From: Talinum fruticosum
Taxonomy: Eukaryota; Streptophyta; Magnoliopsida; Caryophyllales; Talinaceae
Direction of reading: 5' to 3'
Length of the DNA stretch: 64,000 nt
Assembly (NCBI GenBank): GCA_021018815.1
Contig: JAITYX010000028.1
Coordinates: 7,281,501-7,345,500, forward strand
This document shows, piece after piece, positions 55,072-64,000 of this stretch. The notes beneath the pieces were generated by a model. That model was given only the letters and a program-made list of their open reading frames with translations, did not search any database and was not told the origin of the DNA. The position numbers were made by a program, and so were the translations under genes. Each line of letters opens with the position of its first letter. The stretch's first letter is position 1.

Positions 55072-56128
55072 CTTTGATTCATCATCAGTCTCATCATCTT
55101 CTTCGACTCATCATTGCTCCAAGTAGCCACACCATAGCCTTTTTCTTCTTTCTATTATTCTTTCTCTTTGTACAGTCCTTTACTATGTGCTCCTTGTTAC
55201 CGCACTCAAAACAGCCAGAGTTCTTAGTTAAAGACAAATTTGAAGAGGATGAGAATTTACCTTTTTGTCTTTCTTGTAGAACTCCTACTTAGGCTTCTTC
55301 CGCCACTTTCCGTATTTCATCATTTTGTTGAAACCTTGGGATAGGAGTGCCGTGGGGTCTTCTTCCGAATCCGAGGAGCTCGGACTTGGACCTTGTTCTT
55401 CCGAGGCCTTGAGAGCAATGTTTCTTTTGGTGCCGACGTCGCCTTCTTCTTCCTCCGGATGTAACTCATGGATGAGTAGTTTCCTAATAAGCTCATCCGG
55501 CTTGAGTTGAGACAAGCTCGAGCTTCCTCTATAGCTGTCACCTTGGGACCCCATCTTCTCTTGGGTTGACTCGGAATCTTTCTAACAAGTTCTTCATGAG
55601 TCATTTTCTTTCTAAGAGATTTGAGATTGTTGACAATCTCAATGAAGCATATGTAAATCTGAGTTATGTTCTCACCAGGCTCCATTTCAACAACTCACAC
55701 TTGTGGACATACCGACTTATATTAGCTTGCTTCACTTGGCTGGTACCAATGTATTCTAAACTTCTTTGGCTATGTCACATGCAGATACTCGTTGTATTCT
55801 ACTACATCAAATGCGCACATCAGTGTGTTCATAGCCTTGAAGTTCTTTCGTACTTCTCGTTCTCTTCAACAGTGAACTCAAACTTCACCTTAGGCATTGA
55901 TTACGTTCCTTCCATCTTCATGGGAGTGTAGTTGCCATTGCAGATGATGTTCCGGACCTCCTCATCATAATCCTGGATGAAGTACTTCATGATCTTCTTC
56001 CGAGTGTGCGAAGTTTGATCCCTTGAACTTGGGTGGTCCGGTGAAAGATCTTCCTTCATCGAACTCTCCATAGTTAAGAGTCATCCGATCTTTAAACCTT
56101 GGATTTGTTAGATCCTTTGAGAAGGCTA
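55072..56128 (-). pseudogene. Copia gag, N-terminal and zinc-knuckle piece (copy D)
   Basis: Begins near 56075 (NYGEFDEGRSFTGPPKFKG) and runs left. Landmarks are MEPGENITQIYICFIEIVNN near 55685-55626, MTHEELVRKI near 55600, LPKRRWGPKV-like wording near 55570, KPDELIRKLLIHELHPEEEE (about 55502-55443), and a Ser/Asp-rich stretch. The zinc knuckle SGCFECGNKEHIVKDC near 55222-55175 keeps all four CCHC ligands. Several stops remain. The C-terminal part continues across the T1 LTR at 52185. Confidence 0.8.
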
Positions 56129-56140
56129 GGCTCGATACCA
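56129..56140 (-). promoter_or_regulatory. Copia D primer-binding site
   Basis: Minus strand TGGTATCGAGCC, one or two changes from TGGTATCAGAGC of the plant initiator-tRNA type. It directly precedes gag and should follow the 5' LTR, but a G1 LTR scrap lies where the LTR end belongs. Confidence 0.7.
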
Positions 56141-56151
56141 ATTGAAGTTTT

Positions 56152-56513
56152 GGTCTTAATGCAACGCTTTAATGCCGTCTTCGTGTCTTCAACTCCTTGT
56201 TTGATTGGACAAAAGTAAAATGCAGTATTCGAACTTAGAATTTCACGGTACACGACATTGGGCTCCGTTGTCTCTAAAGGCTTGGCCCAGATCTTGGATG
56301 CCACAAAAGAAAGGGAGATTTGTGGACCGACCCAAGGCAAAAGGCTATTTATTTGGTGGTGGGGTTCTTTATGGTTTATCGGCTTATGTCACACCAATCG
56401 ATCACAATCCGAGATCCAAATCCTCAAATAGGACTCGGGATTTCATCATCGAGCCAACATAATAAAATACATAATTAAAAAGATAAGATACGACACTTTT
56501 TAGGTGTCTATAG
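56152..56513 (-). mobile_element. G1 LTR fragment inside the Copia D 5' LTR
   Basis: About 360 bp matching the first part of the G1 LTR. On the minus strand it starts TAGACACCTAAAAAGTGTC near 56513 and runs through the conserved phrase read on the plus strand as ggctatttatttggtg (56342). It ends near 56152, after which the Copia primer-binding site follows within 12 bp. The rest of the G1 LTR and the last half of the Copia 5' LTR are both absent, so one deletion probably spans both. Confidence 0.75.
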
Positions 56514-57150
56514 ACTCAAAGGTAAAGTTTACCGAAATGGAAACAAACAATCTTGACACGGTGTCTAAAGATGTCATGAAATAGTGCCTTTTTATTGTTG
56601 GTGTTTAACGATTAGAAGATAGTTGCTTTTGCTTTTTAAATGAGATTAAAACACTTTAATCAACCCACAAAAGAAAATAAAATGGTACTCAAAGTATATG
56701 AATACTTTGGTTCAAGATTGGGCAAGGATAAAAAATAATTTAAATAATTAAGCACTTAATTATCCTTAAATTGAATAAATAGAATTTTCCGAGTCTAATA
56801 TTCAATATGTTCTAATTCCATTTTGTGTATATCTTTTTAGATGAATGAAGAATCAAAATTATATAGACACATTGTATGAAATTTTCCAAATAAATAATTT
56901 CACTTAATAAGTCTGACTTAGAAGATGAATTATCGCAATTTTTTTTTCAATGATTGCAATAAGTCACAACTCATAATAAGTTATGCATGTGAAATTATAT
57001 AGGCAAGACAAGTGTCCGAGTTGCATCGAAGTAGGTCAAAACCCAAAGATAAGCGTTTTAATCAAAGAGATGCTTTCTAAGTAGGTTAGATAGTAACGAA
57101 AACTTAATGATGAGCTTCTTAAGATGTGAGAATGACTTGAATTCAAAACC

Positions 57151-57210
<60 letters not shown>

Positions 57211-57222
57211 ATACCTGAATCT
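56514..57222 (-). mobile_element. Copia D 5' LTR, first half
   Basis: On the minus strand starts near TAAAGATTCAGGTATAACTC at 57222 and ends ctttgagtc at 56514. Collinear with 40364-41040 in C. It contains a long GA microsatellite (57152-57208). The second half with the TATA region is missing. Confidence 0.75.
57152..57208. repeat. (GA)n microsatellite in the Copia D 5' LTR
   Basis: About 57 bp of uninterrupted ag dinucleotides. The same place in the 3' LTR of this element (about 45620-45633) has only tagagtcatagagag, and copy A has ctatagagagatagagag (3070). Confidence 0.95.
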
Positions 57223-57645
57223 TTAGATCATGATTTCATTGTCAACCATTAGGGTTTTCGGTGTTTTGGTTGATTATTGTGTGGTTAGGCTGATTTTGTT
57301 TCATAATTTTTTTAGCCTAATTTAGATCTGTAAAAGTTGTTTTCTTCATTTTTTTATGTTTTACTTCTATTTTTGGATCTGTAAAATTCAGCCTCCAACC
57401 TTCGGATCTGGTTGTTATCGACATCAGCATCAACATCCATTTTGTGGCTAAACTCTCCTTCTTCTCATTTGATTTTAGTTTTTAAGATCCGGCTTATTTT
57501 TCTTCACTTCTTCCTTAACTTTTAGTTTTAGATCTTAAAATTTTAGTTCGGTTCAACTTTGGTCTTTGTTCGGATCTATTTTAGTGTTTGAATATGGGTT
57601 TGATTTACTTGTCTAATATGAATTTACTGGACTGTTTGTGTTGTT
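57223..57645. other. Unassigned AT-rich DNA
   Basis: About 420 bp between Copia D and G1-c. T-rich with repeated ggatctgtaaaa and agatctg-like words. No coding frame or second copy in the window. It could be older host or transposon sequence. Confidence 0.4.
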
Positions 57646-59708
57646 ATAAGAACCACGACCCATTCCCTCATAAGGGAATCTTAGTGGGACCGAGCTTCCC
57701 TACAAATGTCAGCTCTCTTTTTGGTTTTTGAAGATTCTTTTTCAAAGTGGATTTTTGAAAATGGATTTGGAAAATGGTGTGCGTCTCTTATTAACATTAT
57801 TTATTTTTAGAATCCAATTTTAAGAAAGTTTAAGGGGAATAATGATTGGAGATTTTATTAAAAATTTAATTTATAAATTAATTTTAAAAGTCTCGGGATA
57901 TTATTTGATAATTTAGGAAAAGAGGAAAATTCATATCTATTCTCTCGCCACAAGGCTTTTGGTGCAAAAGGTTAATAACACTTGTTTGGACCAAGAGCCA
58001 AGCCCGGCCACCGGCTGATGCCGGCGAGTGCCAATGCTAACCGGTGTCCGACGTCGGCCATATACCGAGATTGAAAAATCGGTCTCGGTCCTATGGCCTC
58101 GACTGCGAGAAAATAAATGAAATTTTCCTATCATTTAAATCATAAATACCAGGAAACAATTACAAGGAAAAAAAACAGAAAAGGGAGAGTCGCCAGTCAC
58201 TTTTAGGAATAAAAAACTATCAAAAATAAAAGAATACTCTTCCAATCATAGTATGGGAAAACTAAGCTTGAAAGAGGTTTAAAATAACTCCATTGGTCTA
58301 GAACCGAGAATCCAATGTTCGGGGCGAAGGTACGAAATGCGGGGATAAGCCCTTTTTCCGCCCGTCAGTAGACGACCTTTACTAATTCGAATTGTGAGTA
58401 ACAAAACATGTTTAAACATTCAAGCACACAACATGAAAATACAATAAAATAAATCAACCAAGACATGTTAGGAAAGCAATAAAGAAAGCAGTAAAGAAAG
58501 TGAAGAAGAAAGCGAGAAAGGAAAGTGAGAAATTAAAAGTAACAATGGGTGGGGGAATTAAAAGCGAATACATTTTAATCCATAATACAAAAATCATTAA
58601 AGGGATAAAGTATGTAAACTGTGAGGGGATTCAAAATAGGTTGAGTGCCCTCACATTGTCCCACTTACTAATCTTAAATCACAAATCGGATCCGGAAATG
58701 TGACGAAGGTTGAGTAAGATTGGAGTAAGCTATTTGCAAAACTTGTGGTGGCGAGTGGTGTAGGAGAATGATGAAGGTTAGGGAACGGAATTAAATCATG
58801 GGATTTTTCTAGAGTGTAGTGAAGATTAGCTAAAGATAAGCCAAGAGATCGGAATACCGATATCGTATTCAGCAGCCTCTTAGCCTAACTTCAACAAGTA
58901 GCTAAACTAATGACCTCTCTCAAATAAAGGAAATGATCCTTTATTTATAGGAAAAAGGTTAGGTCACAAAAAATACCTAAAAGTTAACAAGTAGTCGTCC
59001 AAGCGACTGAACTAGACCGACTAGAATCCGAAAAAATCGGATAAAATCATCTTGAATAGGAAATCCCACAGAAGTGTCGAGAAGCGCGGCGCTAGCCTCA
59101 AAACGGCTTCGCTTGGAAAACTAACCTTTGCGTCTATGCTAGTCTTTGGATCAAAACGCAACGCTTTGGTGTGGAGAGCCATGAAGTGCGGCGCCGACTT
59201 CAAATGGTGTCATTTGGTGAACTCGACTTTCGTGCCTCAACTAGGCCCCGGAACCAAACGTAGGATTTTGACAAAAAAGTATTAAAAATGCGATGCCTGG
59301 TCAAAACGGTGTTGTACAGATGGCTTTGGGTTAAATGCCTTGCTTGGTCACCGAGTGAAAAAGTGAAACACTGCGTTTTTGCCCAAAACGGAGGAGAGCG
59401 ATGCCGACCTTAGGAGCTTTCCATTTTTTGAAATTTTCTATTTTTTGAAAGATTTTATTTTTCACAAGTTCCTATTTTTGTGTGCGAGTTTGGTTTCCTA
59501 GTTAGGAGCCCAATCCGGGCTTCGTCCGACCGAAAGAAAATAGGCTTGTGGGCTTGCCCAAAGCAAAGAAAGCTGATTTTTGTGGTGCTTAAGGGTTTTT
59601 TATGGTTTATCGGCTTCGCCACACCAATCGACTCTTAGGACTAGAATTTCATCATCGAGCTAACAAATAAAATAAATAGAAAAGGGATGGCACATTTAGG
59701 AGTCTACA
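57646..59708 (-). mobile_element. G1-c 3' LTR
   Basis: About 2.06 kb. On the minus strand it starts TGTAGACTCCTAAATGTGCC at 59708, right after the polypurine tract, and ends near GTGGTTCTTATAACA at 57646. A TATA-like box (CTATAAATAAAGG) is near 58942-58930. It is the most divergent G1 LTR in the window. Confidence 0.8.
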
Positions 59709-59724
59709 ATTAGCCCCCACTTTT
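59709..59724 (-). promoter_or_regulatory. G1-c polypurine tract
   Basis: Minus strand AAAAGTGGGGGCTAAT immediately before the LTR start TGTAGACTCC. This is the cleanest polypurine tract in the window and fixes the orientation of the G1 family. Confidence 0.8.
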
Positions 59725-60059
59725 ACCGAGTCCGAAAGATGAAGGTCAAAGTAGACACTAAGGGGTACTTACTGTTGCTTTGATTGAATCAATGTGTCTA
59801 TAGTTAGTTGTATTTTAACTTGAACTCTAACAGGGAGCCTAGACATGGCTAACGGAATCAAGTCCATGTAGTTGACGTCTTAAGTTGGCTACTTGAAGAC
59901 CCGAAGCTTAGATTCTTTAGTCTAGTCGGGGTGCCCGAACTTGACCACTTCTTGGATCCGAAGTTCGGCTGAGTATCCTAAGCTTGGCTCGATCAACATC
60001 CCGAAAATGATTTGTAGCCGATGATATTTCAAATGTGCTTCCTTGACTTGGGCATAGAG

Positions 60060-60560
60060 TGGTCCTCAAGTCTTGGTGTGGTGTCCGAACCTTAACCATT
60101 ATTGGGCCCGAAGCTCGATAGGGGATGCCTAAACCTTGACTATTATTGGGTCCGAAGCTGAACAAAGGATGTCTAAACCTTAACCGGTGTTAGGTTTGCG
60201 ACTCAACTAGGGTCTCCGAACCTTGATCGTTGTTAGCCCGGAAGCTTGATGGAGATGTCTCGAACCTTGACCGCTGTTAGGCTTGAAGCTCGACGGGGAT
60301 GTGTGAACCTTGATCATTGTTGGCTCTTACACTCGACTAAAGTGTTTGAACCTTAACCACCTGTAGGGTCCGAGACTTGACTAGGGATGTGTGAACCTTG
60401 ACCACCTGTTGGGCCGTAAGCTAGACGGGGTGTTTAAAACTTGACCACTCTTAGGCCCGAAGCTCGATATGGTTGTCTAAACCTTTATCGTTATTAGACC
60501 TTAACCTTGACGGGGTGTCCGAACCTTGACAAGTGTTAGGCCTAAAGCTCGACTTCTATC
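60060..60560 (-). repeat. G1 3' tandem array (G1-c copy)
   Basis: About eleven units of 40-50 bp, on the plus strand gaagctcgacggggtgt then ccgaaccttgaccgttgttagg. Longer than in G1-b. Confidence 0.85.
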
Positions 60561-61439
60561 CAATTTCATCGAAATAGGGTAGATATTTGTCTTACTTTAG
60601 AATTTGATGTTTAATAAGTTTATGTGCCTTATTTTAATTTTGAGCTTTTTAGTCCGTGTGCTAATAGCTCCTTTGTTTGTCCGGTAGAAGATTGGTTCCT
60701 TTTCTTGAGTATTGTTGGAGTTGATGTATGGCCTTTTTGGTATTAAGCCCCAACGTTCTTCTTTGGTGTTTGTGTCTAGCTCTTCTCGAATGTTAGAGAA
60801 TTGTTAAGCTTTGATATTCTTGGTTGAATTTCATTGAAGGTGGCAATGTCGATGACATTCTTGATGCCGACTTGACAAATGCTGCTTGATTGAATAATCT
60901 CTTATACGGTGCTTTATTATTAGTTTTTGTATTTTTATGAGTTTGACTCATGCAAAGGAGATGAATGCAAGACTCTACTCTAAGAACAAATGCATTCTTT
61001 TATTAAGATGATGTAAAATGTTCGGAAAAGACAAAGATAAAAATTACAGCTTTAGCCCCCACTCCCAAAGTAAAGCCTAAAGAAAAGTAGGTTGCTTGAA
61101 CCGTGATGTATTGCTACTAAATGTTGAATGCAGTGAACCGTAGATTTGACGGTTTCGTGCTAAGTCAGCAGGGCATGATTCTTGATTGACTTTTGCTCAT
61201 CCGGGTATGGCAAAGTGGCTTTGAACTTGGGAATGAGAAATGGCAATTGGGATCAAGATTGGGTTTGGGGTCGAACCTCATGGGCTTCCTATGTATCCGC
61301 TATAGAGGAAATCAGTCCTTCATAGTTAAAAAACAAAGTATTGATTAGGGTTTTCTTTTAAAACATGAAAAGAAAATAAATCTAGGATGGATCTAAAAAA
61401 AGGAAATGCTTACTTTATTAGCATCCTTGATGAGTAATG

Positions 61440-62100
61440 GGCTCATTAGATGATCTTCTAGATGGTTAAAGCTTTTGTTGATGTCTCGCTCCTCTTCTAT
61501 AAGCATGTAGGCATCTCGCAGTGTTTTAAAGTCCATGAAGGGCAAGAACTTCAAGTGTTACTAATAGGCGGGTTTCAAGTGTTTGACGATGAGTCTAACG
61601 TGATCCTTTTAAGAAGGTAGATCGTCCAAGTGGACACCTTTCATCCTTAAGTGAGTGAGGAAATCAATGAAGCTTCGTTGTCTCCTAGCTTGATCAACTC
61701 TAAGTCCCGAAGAATGATTGGTAGATCGAGTATTGTATGAGTATTGGTGTAAGAACTCCCTGCAAAGATCCCGCTAGTTGGTAACTTTTAGTGGGTCAAC
61801 AACATTGTATCACTTCATGACGTCTTTGTCAAACGTCCATGGGAAAATGACATGGTATGTGTCCTCTAGTGCATTCTTTAAAGTCATTGCCCCTACAAAG
61901 TTCCTCATGTGATGATGCAGGTTTTCAGTCCCGTGGAATTTAATGTAAGGCATAGTGAATTTTGGGGGCAATTTGCCTTTAAGGATTGAAGTGAATCGTC
62001 GGGCCGGATAGTAGTAATTGAACATAGAAGACTCCTAGTTGGATCTATTCGTGAATCGGATTGAGGCTTAGGCTCGAGTTCAAGTTGAGGTTTTTCTTCT
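61440..62100 (-). pseudogene. Gypsy gag, N-terminal half (G1-c)
   Basis: The clearest stretch, 62025-61810, reads FNYYYPARRFTSILKGKLPP, then KFTMPYIKFHGTENLHHHMR, NFVGAMTLKN and VIFPWTFDKDVM. It is nearly parallel to G1-a 11440-11270, so the same family gag. After a frame break, the segment around 61650-61440 gives DHVRLIVKHLKPAY, then FMDFKTLRDAYMLIEEERD, the second half of the gag domain. The reading is cut near 61440, and no protease or zinc-finger part follows. It could not have made a working capsid. Confidence 0.7.
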
Positions 62101-62599
62101 TATGATTTCTTCTCCTGGTCTTTGAGTATGAGGTCAAGGGTTTCGTCATTGACTCAATCTTTTTATCCTAGGCCTCAATCTTAACTTCTATTTTTGCAAA
62201 GAAACTCTTTAAATAAGATCATGATGGGAGTTTGCTCTAGCTTGTTGGCCATTTTTGGAGGAGGATTGTGCTTTACCAGTGGGCGGTGTATCGATGATAC
62301 AAGTAGAGGTTTCGGACGTACTAGTGTGGTATGTGTTAACGTGGGACGTATCGATGTCGTCCGCTGGTGTTGACTTAGACGTCTTATATCCTAACCGCTT
62401 CGAGCCATGATTCCCAATTTGAGTAGGATTCCCTATCGTGTGTCCCAAAAAGAATAAGTGATCGGGATTGACTTGTGAAAAACTTTTAGGGAGACGGGGC
62501 TTAAGTGCTTGACCGGATAGCGTCCGATCCTAAGATAAAAAAGAAAATGATAAGCTTTTTTTTTTATTTGGATGCACATAAAGAATGCATATTAACCAT

Positions 62600-63170
62600 A
62601 GTGAAATGCAATGATGCAAATAGAGTCCCTTAGATTTGGATGAATTTGATTTGGTTAAGTACAAACAAAGACTCTCCTAATTTGAAATTAATTTTAATTT
62701 AGCTAATGCAAATAAAAGACTCACCTATTTTGAGACGAATTTAAAATTTGGCTATTGCAAAAATGGATTCACCTATTTAAGATGAATTTAAAATTTGGCT
62801 AATGTAAAAATGGACTCACCTATTTGAAATGAATTTCAAATTTGGCTAATGCAAATTGGACTCACCTATTTAAGATGAATATAAAATTTGGCTAATGCAA
62901 AAATTGACTTATTTATTTGAAATGAATTTAAAATTAGGCTAATATGAAAATGGATTAACCTATTTGAGATGAATTTAAAATTTGGTTAATGCAAAAATAA
63001 ATTGGATGGACTCACCTTAATGGAGATGATTTTTAATTTTGGCTAATGCAAAACTAAATTGAAGAGACCCACCTTAATGGAGATGATTTTCAATTTTGGC
63101 TAATGCAAAAATAAAATGAATCGACTCACCTTAAAAAGGAAAGGCTTTTTGACTTTTGGCTAAAAATGCA
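62600..63170 (-). repeat. G1 leader tandem array (G1-c copy)
   Basis: About eleven units of 46-60 bp with gactcacctattt, gagatgaatttaaaatttggc and taatgcaaaa. Same position and core as in G1-a and G1-b. Confidence 0.85.
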
Positions 63171-63661
63171 AAAATTGACCGACTCAAATTTTTATTATTT
63201 TACTTTTGCACCCATGCAAGGATTATTTAGTGAACCTCGCTAAACCGCTAAAGACTCACAAGAAAAAGGTTAAATACTAAAAAGAACCACACTCATTCAA
63301 GCATGCAAATGAAGAGAAAGGGTCCACCAAAACAACCAAGGATGTATGGTCAAAAAGATGGATAAATCTAGGTCGGATACATGGCTATAGTCCGAGAATT
63401 TAGTCCTCCAGTGGGATGTACGGCAAGAAATAGTATGAATTCTTGGAGCCTCTTGGTAAAATCTAAGAAAAGCGTGCTATGAGTGGAGAGTATGCACCTT
63501 CCCAATAATCAAGCGTACATGGGCCCACTGTGTTGGTAGTTCTACTTCTTCCAAAAGATGTCCTTAAAAGTAAAGCCTAATGGCTGAAACTAAAAGCAAC
63601 TATGTCCAAGGCTGCCTAAATGTAACATGTCTAATGCAAAAACATTAAGAAAACTCACAAT

Positions 63662-64000
63662 CACTACTACATATACGACTTTTTATTATGGTCGATTTTC
63701 GATGGTTAAAAGGAAAAACTGTGATAAAAAATGAGGTTGTGGAATTTTTATAAATAAGGGGCCTTGTATACCACCTATGATGATGATTGTTTCAATGAAC
63801 CGTCGTCATAAGTTGAGTTGTCAACTTTTTACTACGGTTCTTTGAAAGAACCATAGTCGTAGGTTATATTTAATGATGGTTCTTCCATTGAACCGTCATT
63901 TAATGTGTCTCCAAATTAGATCTAAAACTCGAGAACTGGTACCTACTGCTTTATACGCTCACTTCATCTCGCTCTCTACTCTCGGTCTTGTCGCTCTTCC
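63662..64000 (+). mobile_element. CACTA-type element end 3, running off the window
   Basis: CACTACTACATATACGACTT at 63662, with the same start and following sequence as the element at 29535 (shared gactttttatta and aaaaaatgaggt). Subterminal words (atgatgattgtttcaatgaaccgtcgtcat, actacggttctttgaaagaaccatagt) form inverted repeats. It begins inside the G1-c leader. The rest lies beyond the window. Confidence 0.65.

Larger units (their letters stand above)
44220..57222 (-). mobile_element. Copia D: inverted SIRE-like element with nested LTRs
   Basis: Minus-strand sister of Copia C. Going left from the right edge it has 5' LTR first half (57222-56514), a G1 LTR scrap (56513-56152), primer-binding site (56140-56129), gag, a T1 solo LTR inside gag (55071-52186), protease, integrase, RT, RNase H, ORF3, polypurine tract (45665-45651) and 3' LTR (45650-44220). 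It keeps the integrase part that copy C lost. Each coding part is broken. The left neighbour is an Athila gag remnant, the right neighbour unassigned DNA. No matching target duplication was found at the outer edges. Confidence 0.8.
57646..63661 (-). mobile_element. G1-c: gag-only Gypsy derivative
   Basis: Minus-strand G1 copy: leader (63661-62100) with tandem array, gag N-terminal half (62100-61440), a conserved non-coding block (61400-60950), the 3' tandem array (60560-60060), polypurine tract (59724-59709) and full 3' LTR (59708-57646). Protease, RT and integrase are absent. The primer-binding site and 5' LTR are missing because a CACTA end starts at 63662. The junction where gag stops and the 3' block begins lies near 61400, and the words next to it (gcatccttgatgagtaatgg) are shared with G1-b. 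Confidence 0.8.

Noticed and set aside
1..64000. CRISPR arrays, bacterial operons, tRNA or rRNA genes
   Set aside because: No regularly spaced identical repeats, no tRNA-like cloverleaf or rRNA core noticed by eye. The repeat arrays are transposon-internal, and the content is plainly plant.

Overview
The window is plant nuclear DNA, from a flowering plant to judge by the transposon families (Ty1/Copia, Ty3/Gypsy of Tat/Ogre and Athila types, LINE, hAT, CACTA). I could not name the species. I found no convincing host gene, tRNA, rRNA or CRISPR array. Nearly all of the 64 kb is nested, decayed transposable elements, and the long reading frames are fragments of gag and pol, an extra Copia ORF, or low-complexity LTR sequence.

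Two families make up most of the window. Family G1 is a Ty3/Gypsy element resembling Tat/Ogre. Its LTRs are about 1.9-2.2 kb and begin TGTAGACACCTAAAA, its polypurine tract is AAAAGTGGGGGCTAAT, and it carries two separate tandem arrays, one in the 5' leader and one just before the 3' LTR. It is present as G1-d (+, 1-1669), G1-a (-, 6046-15150, the only copy with pro-RT-RNase H), G1-b (-, 22032-27602, no gag-pol), G1-c (-, 57646-63661, gag only), two solo LTRs (15754-17981 and 18541-20523), and an LTR scrap (56152-56513). The Copia family resembles SIRE. Its LTRs are about 1.4 kb, beginning TGAAGACTC and ending near CTTTCA, its polypurine tract is AAAAGGGGAGAT, and it has a long extra ORF (ORF3) between pol and the 3' LTR. 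Copies are A (-, 1670-4734), B (+, 15151-22031), C (+, 31404-41786) and D (-, 44220-57222).

Layout. 1-6045: the G1-d tail is cut by Copia A, which is cut in turn by an LTR of family T1. 6046-15150: G1-a with a solo LTR inside. 15151-27602: Copia B, broken by two G1 solo LTRs and by G1-b. 27603-29534: a LINE 3' end and AT-rich DNA. 29535-41929: two CACTA-type ends; the first carries an acid-phosphatase-like exon fragment, and the second hosts Copia C, in which a hAT transposase fragment replaces part of integrase. 41930-44219: Athila-like gag remnant. 44220-57222: Copia D, with a T1 solo LTR in gag. 57223-63661: unassigned DNA, then G1-c. 63662-64000: start of a third CACTA element.

Nothing here appears able to move by itself. 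Catalytic or zinc-binding residues are lost in several places (YVDD to YVNN in Copia D, YMDH and NNGS in G1-a, a lost zinc-knuckle Cys in Copia C), and all frames carry stops and shifts. The points of most interest are the ORF3 preserved in four copies, the two-array design of G1 with shrinking non-autonomous derivatives, G1 insertions at the same Copia LTR position in two copies, the hAT/integrase chimera, and the tail-to-tail pair C/D. I did not find a new host system.
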